Program-made: the position numbers and the translations under genes | In this document: positions 53,792-61,422 of the stretch, one piece after another | Layout of the letters: every line of letters begins with the position of its first letter | Position numbering within the stretch: the stretch's first letter is position 1 | Assembly: GCA_035559815.1 (NCBI GenBank) | Contig: DATMAT010000065.1 | Location: 1 to 63,156 of the forward strand | Reading direction: 5' to 3' | Length of the DNA: 63,156 bases | Source of the DNA: Thermodesulfobacteriota bacterium | GTDB taxonomy: Bacteria; Desulfobacterota_D; UBA1144; Nemesobacterales; CSP1-2 | The notes under the pieces: model-generated | Seen by the model: the letters and a program-made list of their open reading frames with translations, nothing else | What the model was told of the DNA's origin: nothing | The model's database searches: none

Positions 53792-54933
53792 ATGAGCTAT
53801 CCAATGTGGTGCAAGGGGTCTTTTTCCTATCTTTGGGTAGTGGTAAACGGGAAAAGGTTCAAAATTCTAGCCTCTATCGCTAGTATTACCACACTTATTC
53901 TGATATTGAACTGTGGCCGGAGTGGGGGAGGAACACCGCCCTCAAATGGAGCTCTTGAGGTAGAACTGGTTTTGGGTGGCTTAGATTTTCCGGTTACTTT
54001 GGCCTGTGCTTCGGATGGGAGAATCTTTTTTAATGAGCTTCGAACTGGAAATATACGCATTATACGAGACGGTGTCTTACTCCCCACACCATTTGCTGCT
54101 GTTCCCGTATCTATTAACGGCGAGAATGGTTTAATAGGGCTAGCCTTTCACCCCCAGTTTGACAGGAATGGTCTCGTGTACGTTTTCCATACCCATCCCC
54201 AACCTCGCCGAAACCGGGTACTGCGTTTTACAGACTTAAATAACCTGGGTACTCAGGAGACTGTGATCATTGATGACCTTCCTGCGGCTGATATACATAT
54301 TGGGGGGAACGTAGGGTTTGGACCAGATGGAAAGCTTTACGTGACTATAGGGGATGTCTCCAATCCTGCTAATTCCCAAAGCCTTGACTCCCTGGCGGGT
54401 AAAATCCTAAGGTATAATCCGGATGGTACGATACCTGCAGATAATCCCTTTCTTGACTCTCCAATCTTTGCTCTTGGGCTGAGAAATAGTTTTGATTTTA
54501 CCTTTCATCCGGCTACGGGGGTCATTTATGCTACCGAGAACGGGCCGAATTGCGACGATGAGATAAATAGAATAATCGCCGGGGGAAACTACGGTTGGCG
54601 CCCAAATTATCCTGTGGAGATACCGATACTGAGTTCATCGGTCCGATCATACGCTTTTCCCCTCCTATAGTTCCCACCGGTATTACTTTTTATACGGGGG
54701 ACCAATATCCGGAGTTCCTTAACGATCTCTTCTTCGTTTATTTTGATGGAGGAACTGAAGGGAAAATAAAGAGGATTGAACTAACCGGAGAAAACCTGGA
54801 CCAGGTAGGAAGCATAAGTAGCTTCCTGGTGGAGGATGAGTTGGGCGGATTACTGGATGTCATTACATGCCCGGACGGCAATCTATATTTTTCAAGCGCT
54901 GATTCTGTATTCAGGGTTGTGAAAAAGCCTTGA
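53792..54933 (+). pseudogene. PQQ-type soluble sugar dehydrogenase, broken by a one-base deletion
   Basis: Two overlapping frames together make one glucose/sorbosone dehydrogenase-like beta-propeller. The first (53792-54670, 292 residues) runs from a lipoprotein-like signal (LASIASITTLILILNCGRSG) through LIGLAFHPQFDRNGLVYVFH, GGNVGFGPDGKLYVTIGDVS and AGGNYGWRPNYP, then goes into a nonsense tail. The second frame resumes CGDTDTEFIGPIIRFSPPIVPTG and continues to the natural end. A single missing base at about 54611-54613 (CCN read as CC before TGT) explains both. It is either an inactivated gene or a sequencing error. The enzyme oxidises aldose sugars with PQQ in the periplasm. An in-frame GTG at 53840 is an alternative start. 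Confidence 0.88.
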
Positions 54934-55080
54934 TTTATTCTTGGATGAGCCCATTTACCGTCACCAGGTGATAAAGCTATTCAAAACGAGCGGAAGAAAG
55001 GACTGTATGGAAACCATGTGTGTCTCCTAGAGGCGCCGAAAGCAAATCGCTACTACTGAAAACTTGAAAGATTTTGATAT

Positions 55081-55124
55081 AAAAAATTAAGGGCAAGCCC
55101 TGAATATTTTTCATGAACTTGCCC
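55081..55124 (-). terminator. Intrinsic terminator of the zinc-ribbon gene
   Basis: The stem GGGCAAG/CTTGCCC (arms at 55118-55124 and 55091-55097) is followed on the minus strand by TTAATTTTTT. This is a good Rho-independent terminator for the gene at 55156-55362. Confidence 0.75.
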
Positions 55125-55155
55125 TTTGGAGGATGGTGGTCGAGATTAGTCCTAT
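55081..55155 (-). ncRNA. Possible 3'UTR-derived small RNA with anti-SD-like C-rich motif
   Basis: On the minus strand, after the zinc-ribbon stop codon, the sequence reads ATAGGACTAATCTCGACCAC then CATCCTCCAAAGGGCAAG, and then ends in an intrinsic terminator. ATCCTCC is complementary to Shine-Dalgarno sequences. It could be part of the 3'UTR or a processed small RNA. It resembles the plus-strand candidate at 58165. Not confirmed. Confidence 0.35.
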
Positions 55156-55362
55156 TTACAAGATCGTTACTTCTTTTTTCTTAGTTATCTCCTCATAACT
55201 GACCAGTAGCCCGGATTCCTTCCCCTCACAAACCGTGCATAGCCAGGTTCCCCAGATTATCTTATTCCCATTCTTATCCTGGTCTGATTCTTTAACCTCG
55301 AATATAAGGAATCCGTCGCATTTTTGACATCGGTTGTTCGTACGGATAATCCTTTCTTTCAT
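55156..55362 (-). CDS. Small zinc-ribbon protein
   Basis: This 68-residue protein has two CxxC pairs (NNRCQKCDGF and WLCTVCEGK) separated by 31 residues, a zinc-ribbon layout. It lacks any further recognisable domain. The purine-rich AAAGAGAATCAAT precedes the ATG. A clear terminator follows 32 bases past the stop. Family unknown; short zinc-ribbon proteins often regulate or bind nucleic acid or protein partners. The gene is likely real because composition, ribosome site and terminator agree. Confidence 0.65.
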   Translation of the reverse strand: MKERIIRTNNRCQKCDGFLIFEVKESDQDKNGNKIIWGTWLCTVCEGKESGLLVSYEEITKKKEVTIL

Positions 55363-55695
55363 ATTGATTCTCTTTTAGCAATACCATAAATTCAATCTGG
55401 ATTTATATAAATTAGACCTTGGTAGGATTTTTGGGTGAAAAAACTACTGATTACGGGAAGATCTTATAACTTTAGTACTATAGCTTATGTCTATATACGG
55501 ACCTAAATTTCTGCTGAACTGCTAAATGGCGGGTCGCTTTTTCAAATGAATTTTTACGCCGAGTGACTTCATCGTATGTAAATCTGTATTTACTAACAAC
55601 TATTATTAAACAGTGGTAGCGAGATGAGAAGTTTGTGTTATAATAAAGCAATTTTTTTCGGGTTAAGCTAAATTTAAACAGATTCTCCATACAAC

Positions 55696-56322
55696 ATGAA
55701 CCATAATGAGTTGTACTCCAGACTGGCAAAGATCTATGACATGGGTCTTTACCTAAATGGCACTAAGAGGGCTTACGATTTTTTTGTGAAACAACTGCCT
55801 TTTCCGGAGGACAAGGAAATAAAAGTCTTGGACGCTGGAGCAGGGACAGGCCAATTTACACTAGCCATATTGAGACGATTTCCAAAAGCTGAAATTGTGG
55901 CTTTCGACTTAAATCAAAATATGATTGAAGAGTTAAAAATTACTCTAAAGAATAAAGGATTGACTAACTCAGTAAAAACGTTCATTGCCAATGCCAGTAA
56001 ACCTATTCCGGAAATTGCTAATAACCAATTTGACCTGGTCGTCACCTGTGGGGTTTTGGAGTACGTCTATCCTGAAGACACCATAAAGAATTTGGCTAGT
56101 TATCTTAAACCTAACGGTTATTTTTTTAATTCTCCGGTGAAGGATAACATATGGGGTAAGCTTCTGGGTACTGCTTTTGTGTTCAAACCCTATAGCCAAG
56201 AGAGGATTATTAGAGCCTTTACCGGCTGTGGTTTTACCCTTCTTAGATTGCTCAAAATACCGATCCGTTATTTACCGGCGAGCTTGATGAAAGAGGGATA
56301 CCTGTTTGGTGGCGGTAAGTAG
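55696..56322 (+). CDS. SAM-dependent methyltransferase
   Basis: This 208-residue class I methyltransferase has motif I VLDAGAGTGQFTLAIL, an acidic ribose-binding residue in VAFDLNQNMIE, and motif IV-like FDLVVTCGVLEYV. No signal peptide. The substrate is not readable. It converges with the sucrase/ferredoxin-like gene after only 5 bp. The start lacks a strong ribosome site (ACATGAACC). Confidence 0.85.
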   Translation: MNHNELYSRLAKIYDMGLYLNGTKRAYDFFVKQLPFPEDKEIKVLDAGAGTGQFTLAILRRFPKAEIVAFDLNQNMIEELKITLKNKGLTNSVKTFIANASKPIPEIANNQFDLVVTCGVLEYVYPEDTIKNLASYLKPNGYFFNSPVKDNIWGKLLGTAFVFKPYSQERIIRAFTGCGFTLLRLLKIPIRYLPASLMKEGYLFGGGK

Positions 56323-56327
56323 AGATC

Positions 56328-57236
56328 CTATAACATTTTGTGCTCGATTAGCTTATACTGCGCTATGGTACTTTTAGCGTCATCCTGGCAACTAGTATAG
56401 TTTTCCAAGGCAAACTGACTTCTGTGAATGGTAAGTATATGCTTTTTCTCATCGGCTAGGGATATAAATTCAAATATGGAGTTTTCTCTGTCTATATTTT
56501 GCATTCGTATAAACCGAAAATAGCGGATTATTCTAATGCCGGTGTTAATTCTCAAAAAATATTCTGCGGCCTGGACATCGGAGTTATAACAGGAACGTCC
56601 TCTGTACATATCAAGAGAGATACACTGGTTCTGATAGTCCTTAATTATTGTAGACACATTACTTGCCCGGACCCGACCGTAGTATATGCCGTGAGGAAGG
56701 CATAATAAGTTTGCTGCAAACCTATGACCCCCTAAGTGTGTGCATTGCCATGTCAAGTAACCGTTCTCCAGTCTTGTCGCTTCTATGTAGACGGGGACAC
56801 CAAATCTTCCGCAACACTGGTCATGCGTGCCATGGGTGCAAACCAGGAAAATGGGCTGGCCCCTCGAAAAGGAACTGCCTGAAATGATTTCCGGGATACT
56901 TAAATCAAGTATGTCTTCATAGCTTTTGAGGTTTAATTCAAATAGCCTAGGTTCGAGCTCGTCAGACACCCCGATATAAAATTTTAATCCTTGTTCATTA
57001 CCTTTCTGACGCTTGATCAGTTGCAGACGAGAATTGGGTATAGAATTTAGATGTTCGGAGATACGCTTCTTCACCATCTCTGGAATAGCACTTGCTAAAA
57101 ATGCCTTTTTAGCCCAGGTTTGGTTATATTCTATTAAAAACCATACATCTACCCTGGGGACAGTGCCAAACATTTGCTCTTTTATGTCCAAGGAAAGTTC
57201 CGAACAGAATGAGCCTTGACTGTTTTTTGAAGACAT
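56328..57236 (-). CDS. Sucrase/ferredoxin-like (thioredoxin-fold) family protein
   Basis: This 302-residue protein belongs to the Suc_Fer-like (Apd1-type) family. The hallmark is VCTHGTHDQCCGRFG at 132-146 and CTHLGGHRFAAN at 165-176, giving Cys and His residues (Cys133, Cys141, His167, His171) that could bind a [2Fe-2S] cluster, as shown for yeast Apd1. A thioredoxin-like fold is inferred. Its role in bacteria is not settled. It is divergent from the flavin reductase gene at 57367. Confidence 0.85.
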   Translation of the reverse strand: MSSKNSQGSFCSELSLDIKEQMFGTVPRVDVWFLIEYNQTWAKKAFLASAIPEMVKKRISEHLNSIPNSRLQLIKRQKGNEQGLKFYIGVSDELEPRLFELNLKSYEDILDLSIPEIISGSSFSRGQPIFLVCTHGTHDQCCGRFGVPVYIEATRLENGYLTWQCTHLGGHRFAANLLCLPHGIYYGRVRASNVSTIIKDYQNQCISLDMYRGRSCYNSDVQAAEYFLRINTGIRIIRYFRFIRMQNIDRENSIFEFISLADEKKHILTIHRSQFALENYTSCQDDAKSTIAQYKLIEHKML

Positions 57237-57366
57237 TTAAAACCCTGCTAGGTGGGAAGCTAAAGTTAAATATGTTTTTTAGAATAAAATTCTACCCAAA
57301 AGAGTGCCACTTTAAAATTATTCTTCTGGCTGTTAGTATATGTGCTAGTATCTGAAGGGAATAATT

Positions 57367-57948
57367 ATGAGCAAACAAGAAGGGGCATCAGTTGCCGGAA
57401 TATTTTGGTCTCTCGCTCCTGTAGTCGCTATCACAAGTTCTTGGCAGGGCAAAGTGAACGCGCAGATTGCCGTGACTGTGATCACGGCATCGATCGTTCA
57501 CGATGTTCCTAGACTTATTGTCGGAATATGGAAGGGAAATTTTACTCATGAGTTTATAATCAATAGCAGAGCATTTGCCGTTCATTTGCTGAACAAGGGA
57601 CAGCTTCAATTGGTAAGGAACTTTGGTTTTTACACAGGCAGAGAAAGAGAAAAGCTAAAAAAAATACGGTATAAATTGGGAGTGACGGGTAGTCCCATTC
57701 TCGAGGAGGCACATTCATATGCCGATTGTCGAGTGATAAATGCAATGGATGGAGGCGATATGACCGGTTTCCTGGTAGATGTTGTAGACGGTGGGATAAT
57801 AACCGGCGGAGAATGGATGACGCTCGACTACTTTTACTACGCGGCGCCACCCGAATGGATAGCCGAATACGGAGAAAAGCTTACGCGTTCGGTAGCTTTT
57901 TCCCTAGAAAGGATACATAAGATAAGCTATGATCCTTGGAGTCCCTAG
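57367..57948 (+). CDS. Flavin reductase-like protein (FMN-binding split barrel)
   Basis: This 193-residue protein fits the flavoredoxin/flavin reductase group. VAGIFWSLAPVVAITSSWQG then NAQIAVTVITASIVHDVPRL is the FMN-phosphate-binding start, followed by FIINSRAFAVHLLN and the SYADCRVINAMDGGDM segment. The probable role is FMN binding and NAD(P)H-dependent flavin or electron transfer. The 500 bp downstream hold a candidate small RNA. It starts with an ATG eight bases after GAAGGGAA. Confidence 0.8.
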   Translation: MSKQEGASVAGIFWSLAPVVAITSSWQGKVNAQIAVTVITASIVHDVPRLIVGIWKGNFTHEFIINSRAFAVHLLNKGQLQLVRNFGFYTGREREKLKKIRYKLGVTGSPILEEAHSYADCRVINAMDGGDMTGFLVDVVDGGIITGGEWMTLDYFYYAAPPEWIAEYGEKLTRSVAFSLERIHKISYDPWSP

Positions 57949-58129
57949 GTTTTGGCTTCATTCTAGTACGAGCCCTGTCCATTAAAGAAATAACTGATGG
58001 TTATTGGTTATGTATAACCGGATTACCACTTTATCGACTTGGGCTTTTCATCGATTGAGTTATACGAATAAGACGGATACTATCCTATGTTGTTGATTTT
58101 CAATCGAAAATTTCTTAAAAAATTACCAC

Positions 58130-58158
58130 TTGACATTTAAAGTAAAATACTTTATTTT
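58130..58158 (+). promoter_or_regulatory. Sigma-70-type promoter of a candidate small RNA
   Basis: Plus strand TTGACA (58130-58135), 17-base spacer, TATTTT (58153-58158). The same hexamers and spacing occur upstream of gspC. No gene follows directly; a terminator lies about 55 bases past the predicted start. Confidence 0.45.
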
Positions 58159-58164
58159 TAAATA

Positions 58165-58258
58165 TAAACTTAAATTTATAGCTTAACAGGTCATCCTCCA
58201 TCCTCCTTTAAGAGAACGGGAGTAATCCTAATAATTGGGGTTACTCCCGTTTAAATTA
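58165..58258 (+). ncRNA. Candidate small RNA with two anti-Shine-Dalgarno motifs
   Basis: The predicted transcript runs from the promoter above to the hairpin at 58215-58251. It contains GGTCATCCTCCATCCTCCTT at 58189-58208, whose ATCCTCCTTTA end closely resembles the anti-Shine-Dalgarno tail of 16S rRNA. A terminator hairpin follows directly. There is no significant open frame. On the opposite strand the same bases read as GGAGG directly abutting ATG, too close for normal translation. Expression is not shown. Confidence 0.45.
58215..58251 (+). terminator. Hairpin terminator of the candidate small RNA
   Basis: The arms AACGGGAGTAA (58215-58225) and TTACTCCCGTT (58241-58251) are perfectly complementary with a 15-base loop. 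The stem is followed by TTAAATTATA, which is A/T-rich but not a pure U run, so efficiency is uncertain. Confidence 0.6.
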
Positions 58259-58448
58259 TATACCGTGTCTATTTAGGGAAATAAGAGACAAAAATCAGAG
58301 TGTGATGCGGGTCTAGAAATATAGTGATGGTATGTATTCTCTGCTGGCCGCAGTCCTGTATCAATTTCGATATCGCGGCTAGGATGGGTAAAATAAATTT
58401 TAATAGTTGATTTTCGACATAATATCTCCCTAAATTCAGCCAACAAAA

Positions 58449-59186
58449 ATGCGGGTAAGTTTCAAATTTCTCTTGATTTTGTTTTTGTCTCTGACCTTAT
58501 TAGCGACCGGATGTGTATATCTAAGGCTTCTACAAGTTAAGAGGCAGTTATCTGCTTTCAACAGTTATTTCCAGATAGTGGAAGAGGATAAGCTAACTTT
58601 GATATTTTTAAACCCAGTCCTTCTAACCAAAGATGTTACTTGGCTTATGAATAGCCCGCCGATGTCTCGGAAAGAAACCGGGGAGGGAAAGTTGTGGGAA
58701 TATGTAATGGAAAAACAGTACCGTAACTCGAATTATGAGGAAAAAAACTTTGATATTCCCATCTCTATGGTTTTCGTGGATGACAGGTTAAGACAAATCA
58801 GCTTTCCGGAGCGTTTCCTGAAATATCTCTCTAAACCTTTACTGGCAAGGATGCTCGCTTCACTGGGTGAAGCGGAGATAGATAAAGCAAGGCGGAGAGC
58901 GGGATCAAGATTCCAGGCAAGAGATACTGTCGAGATCCCCCGTGAAGAGCAGGTCTTGGATGTTTTGGGTAAGCCCTATTCTACCGAGGAATCGGATGAT
59001 ACGAGAAGCCTCATCTATGCTTACAAACTTAAGAAGAATAATCCGGAACCAGGGAGTAAAGGGTTTAGTTTAATAATGACGTTTAAATTTAATAAGGATA
59101 ATGATAGGTTGCGCAAAACAGAAATAAACTTGCGGGGCCTTAAGATGTCTTTGGATTTTTCCCTAGACCGAGGGGAGAGTAGCTAA
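58449..59186 (+). CDS. Putative lipoprotein
   Basis: This 245-residue protein has a lipoprotein-type signal (FLLILFLSLTLLATGC, Cys22). I do not recognise the domain. The mature part has mixed strands and helices, with ISMVFVDDRLRQISFPERF and a segment IPREEQVLDVLGKPYSTEES that recalls the SmpA/OmlA-like N-terminal DxLG region, a weak resemblance only. It is anchored in a membrane. It lies 241 bp upstream of the pilin gene on the same strand, with a hairpin between. Confidence 0.7.
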   Translation: MRVSFKFLLILFLSLTLLATGCVYLRLLQVKRQLSAFNSYFQIVEEDKLTLIFLNPVLLTKDVTWLMNSPPMSRKETGEGKLWEYVMEKQYRNSNYEEKNFDIPISMVFVDDRLRQISFPERFLKYLSKPLLARMLASLGEAEIDKARRRAGSRFQARDTVEIPREEQVLDVLGKPYSTEESDDTRSLIYAYKLKKNNPEPGSKGFSLIMTFKFNKDNDRLRKTEINLRGLKMSLDFSLDRGESS

Positions 59187-59272
59187 TACAAGATATAAAG
59201 AATAAAAGCCGAAACGTCTGGTATTATCATAAATGAGGAACTTTAAAAAACCGTCATCACAGTTTAAGATTG

Positions 59273-59292
59273 CCTAGGGCTTTTTCCCTAGG
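59273..59292. repeat. Short perfect hairpin downstream of the lipoprotein gene
   Basis: CCTAGGG-CTTTTT-CCCTAGG has 7-bp arms and a 6-base loop. No T-tract follows. It could end the lipoprotein transcript. The rest of 59187-59427 shows nothing else. Confidence 0.5.
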
Positions 59293-59427
59293 ATTGGATT
59301 AACCAAAGTTATAACTTTCAGTATTTACTAAAACTATTTCCGGCCAGTCAATTCGACCAGTGTCCAATAGCTATTATTTTCCTCCTAAAATAGGTTTTAG
59401 TATTACGAGTATAAAGGAGGTTAAAGG

Positions 59428-60024
59428 ATGCTTAGTCTGAATACCGGAAATGACCAGACCGGTTTTACCATCATCGAGCTTTTGATTGTGGCTTTAATCA
59501 TAGGCATTCTACTTGCCATAGCTATTCCCAAACTATTCGTAGCCAGGTTCTCGGCCAACGAGGCCAATACAAGAAAGGCTATGCAAACTTTAAGAGACGG
59601 AGAATCTTTGTATTTTGAGCAGGACCTGGATGATGATGGATTGAGGAATTACACCAGCCAAATTGGCAACATAACCACAGGCGGAACTCTCCGCTGTCCT
59701 CCATCCGGTGGCAATTGCACAGAGGAGGATTCTCTTGTAGACAGTACTTTTGAAGGTGCCGTATCAACAGGTGCTTTAGCGGACTGCGTTGACCCAAAAG
59801 CAGGGTATTGTATCCGATTTGCATCGGATGTTGATGCTACTGACCCCTTAACGCTGCAAGCCGAGTACGGCTGGAAAGCTTCGATGACCAGTGCGCGTAA
59901 AACGGGCAGAAGAGATTTTGCCGTCTATGCTGATGGAGTCATCCGTTGTGCTCTAAGTCAGGAAGTAATAGGGGATCCGGGAGCGTTCCAGGCGGATCGT
60001 ACCTCCAATGCATGTGATGATTGA
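59428..60024 (+). CDS. Type IV pilin-like protein
   Basis: This 198-residue protein has a class III signal: a 12-residue leader ending TG|FTIIELLIVALIIGILLAIA, Glu at +5, and the long helix of a pilin. The C-terminal part has four Cys (CPPSGGNCTEEDS, then ADCVDPKAGYC) likely to make disulphides, and a repeated acidic DLDDDGLRNY calcium-like loop. It resembles major pilins more than GspG. No pilus assembly genes lie next to it; its peptidase and platform may be elsewhere. An AGGAGG ribosome site lies nine bases before the ATG. Confidence 0.88.
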   Translation: MLSLNTGNDQTGFTIIELLIVALIIGILLAIAIPKLFVARFSANEANTRKAMQTLRDGESLYFEQDLDDDGLRNYTSQIGNITTGGTLRCPPSGGNCTEEDSLVDSTFEGAVSTGALADCVDPKAGYCIRFASDVDATDPLTLQAEYGWKASMTSARKTGRRDFAVYADGVIRCALSQEVIGDPGAFQADRTSNACDD

Positions 60025-60239
60025 TATCTAAAACAATTCTATTTATTATCTTAGGGTTAGCTGTCCTCGGATATCATATAAAAGACCGATAGCCCCGTTT
60101 GACCGTGGTGAGCAATCTTAGCGCGCTGATTGATAGTATGCTTATCAATTACCGTGATTCTTTAGAAATTTCTTCTTGTAAATCAAGATTAAACAACTAA
60201 TATAGTATTCATTTTTCCCTTTATGGAATAAAATTCTGA

Positions 60240-61103
60240 ATGAGGTCTATTACCCTTCTTTCTCCCGCTAAGGTCAATCTAACCCTTGAGGTGCTCAGAA
60301 AAAGGCCTGATGGATATCATGATATAAGGTCTATAATACAGCCGGTAAGCTTATTTGATGAGGTAAAGGTTGTATTGGAAGAAGGAGAGGGGATAGAAAT
60401 TGAATCTACCGGGCTCAAGATGCCTCTAGGAGAGAATAATCTTGTCTGGAGGGCTGCCGATATATTTAAAAAGGAGACCGGACTCGGGTTAAAAGTGAAA
60501 GTTTCGATAAAGAAAAAGATACCCCTAGGCGCCGGTCTCGGTGGCGGAAGTGGCAACGCGGCGGCAGTTCTTATAGGGATGAATAGACTAACGAAAAAGC
60601 TAAGGGAGGAAGAGCTTTTGTGGCTTTCACCAAAAATAGGAGCTGATGTGGCATTTTTTATCCGTTGCAGAAGCTCAATCGCCCAAGGCGTCGGAGAAAA
60701 AATCACCTTAATTATCAACTTTCCGCTTTTTCATTATGTGCTGGTAAACCCGGGGTTTCAGGTATCAACGAGGAGGGTATACGAGCTATGGGATGAAGCG
60801 GATGGAAAAACCTTAAAACAGGATGACTTAGAGCATACAATTTCACTTTTTAAGAAGAAGCAGTTTCCGCTTAGAAATGATTTAGAAAATATCACCTCTC
60901 TTATCTATCCCGAAGTAAAAGGGTTGAAAGAGAGAATGGTTTCCATGGGCGCTGAATCGGTCTCAATGACCGGAAGCGGTCCCACAGTTTTTGCTGTTTT
61001 TGAGGACGAAAAGAAGGCTAAAAGAATTTATGATTTTATGAAAGACAGCAAAGTATATAAAGTCTTCCTAGTTCAGGGGGTATCGGGATGGCATAAATTG
61101 TGA
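60240..61103 (+). CDS. ispE: 4-diphosphocytidyl-2-C-methyl-D-erythritol kinase
   Basis: This 287-residue GHMP kinase of the MEP isoprenoid pathway has PAKVNLTLEVLRKRPDGYHD (Lys11), the glycine-rich PLGAGLGGGSGNAAAVLIG at 95-112, and Asp136 in GADVAFFI as catalytic base. The C-terminal SVSMTGSGPTVFAVFED is the third GHMP motif. The length is typical. It is followed 107 bp later by tRNA-Gln, an order common in Deltaproteobacteria. The ATG at 60240 has no obvious Shine-Dalgarno. Confidence 0.97.
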   Translation: MRSITLLSPAKVNLTLEVLRKRPDGYHDIRSIIQPVSLFDEVKVVLEEGEGIEIESTGLKMPLGENNLVWRAADIFKKETGLGLKVKVSIKKKIPLGAGLGGGSGNAAAVLIGMNRLTKKLREEELLWLSPKIGADVAFFIRCRSSIAQGVGEKITLIINFPLFHYVLVNPGFQVSTRRVYELWDEADGKTLKQDDLEHTISLFKKKQFPLRNDLENITSLIYPEVKGLKERMVSMGAESVSMTGSGPTVFAVFEDEKKAKRIYDFMKDSKVYKVFLVQGVSGWHKL

Positions 61104-61210
61104 TGCCCTGGTATTCAAACGCTTTTTATTTGCCTTCAAAGTGAAAGATTGGTAATATTCTAAAAATTATTTCCGATTTGTAACTATACCCTTTTTAAAA
61201 GCTCAACAAC

Positions 61211-61285
61211 TGGGGCGTCGTCTAACCGGCAGGACTCGGGCCTTTGGAGCCCGCTATGGTGGTTCGAATCCACCCGCCCCAGCCA
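61211..61285 (+). tRNA. tRNA-Gln (anticodon TTG)
   Basis: TGGGGCG at 61211 pairs with CGCCCCA before GCCA. The anticodon stem CGGGC/GCCCG holds the loop CTTTGGA, giving TTG. The T arm GGTGGTTCGAATCCACC is standard. The CCA is encoded. It sits between ispE and the AAA ATPase. Confidence 0.96.
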
Positions 61286-61422
61286 ATTTTTAGTTTCCGG
61301 GTGCGTTTAGCAATAGGTTTCTTAGTATAATTGGTTGGCCAGCAACTGACTTGTCTCTAGTTGGTCAAATACTGTAGTAGCTTGAAATTAAACTAGCACA
61401 GCACTATTCTTTACTCATAGTC

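Noticed and set aside
55478-55729. Minus-strand frame of 83 codons overlapping the methyltransferase start
   Set aside because: It overlaps the methyltransferase gene on the other strand and has no recognisable motif or ribosome site.
58117-58203. Possible minus-strand tiny gene behind the GGAGG at 58.2 kb (28 codons)
   Set aside because: GGAGG directly abuts the ATG, leaving no spacing, and the peptide is low complexity. The plus-strand RNA reading explains the hairpin better.
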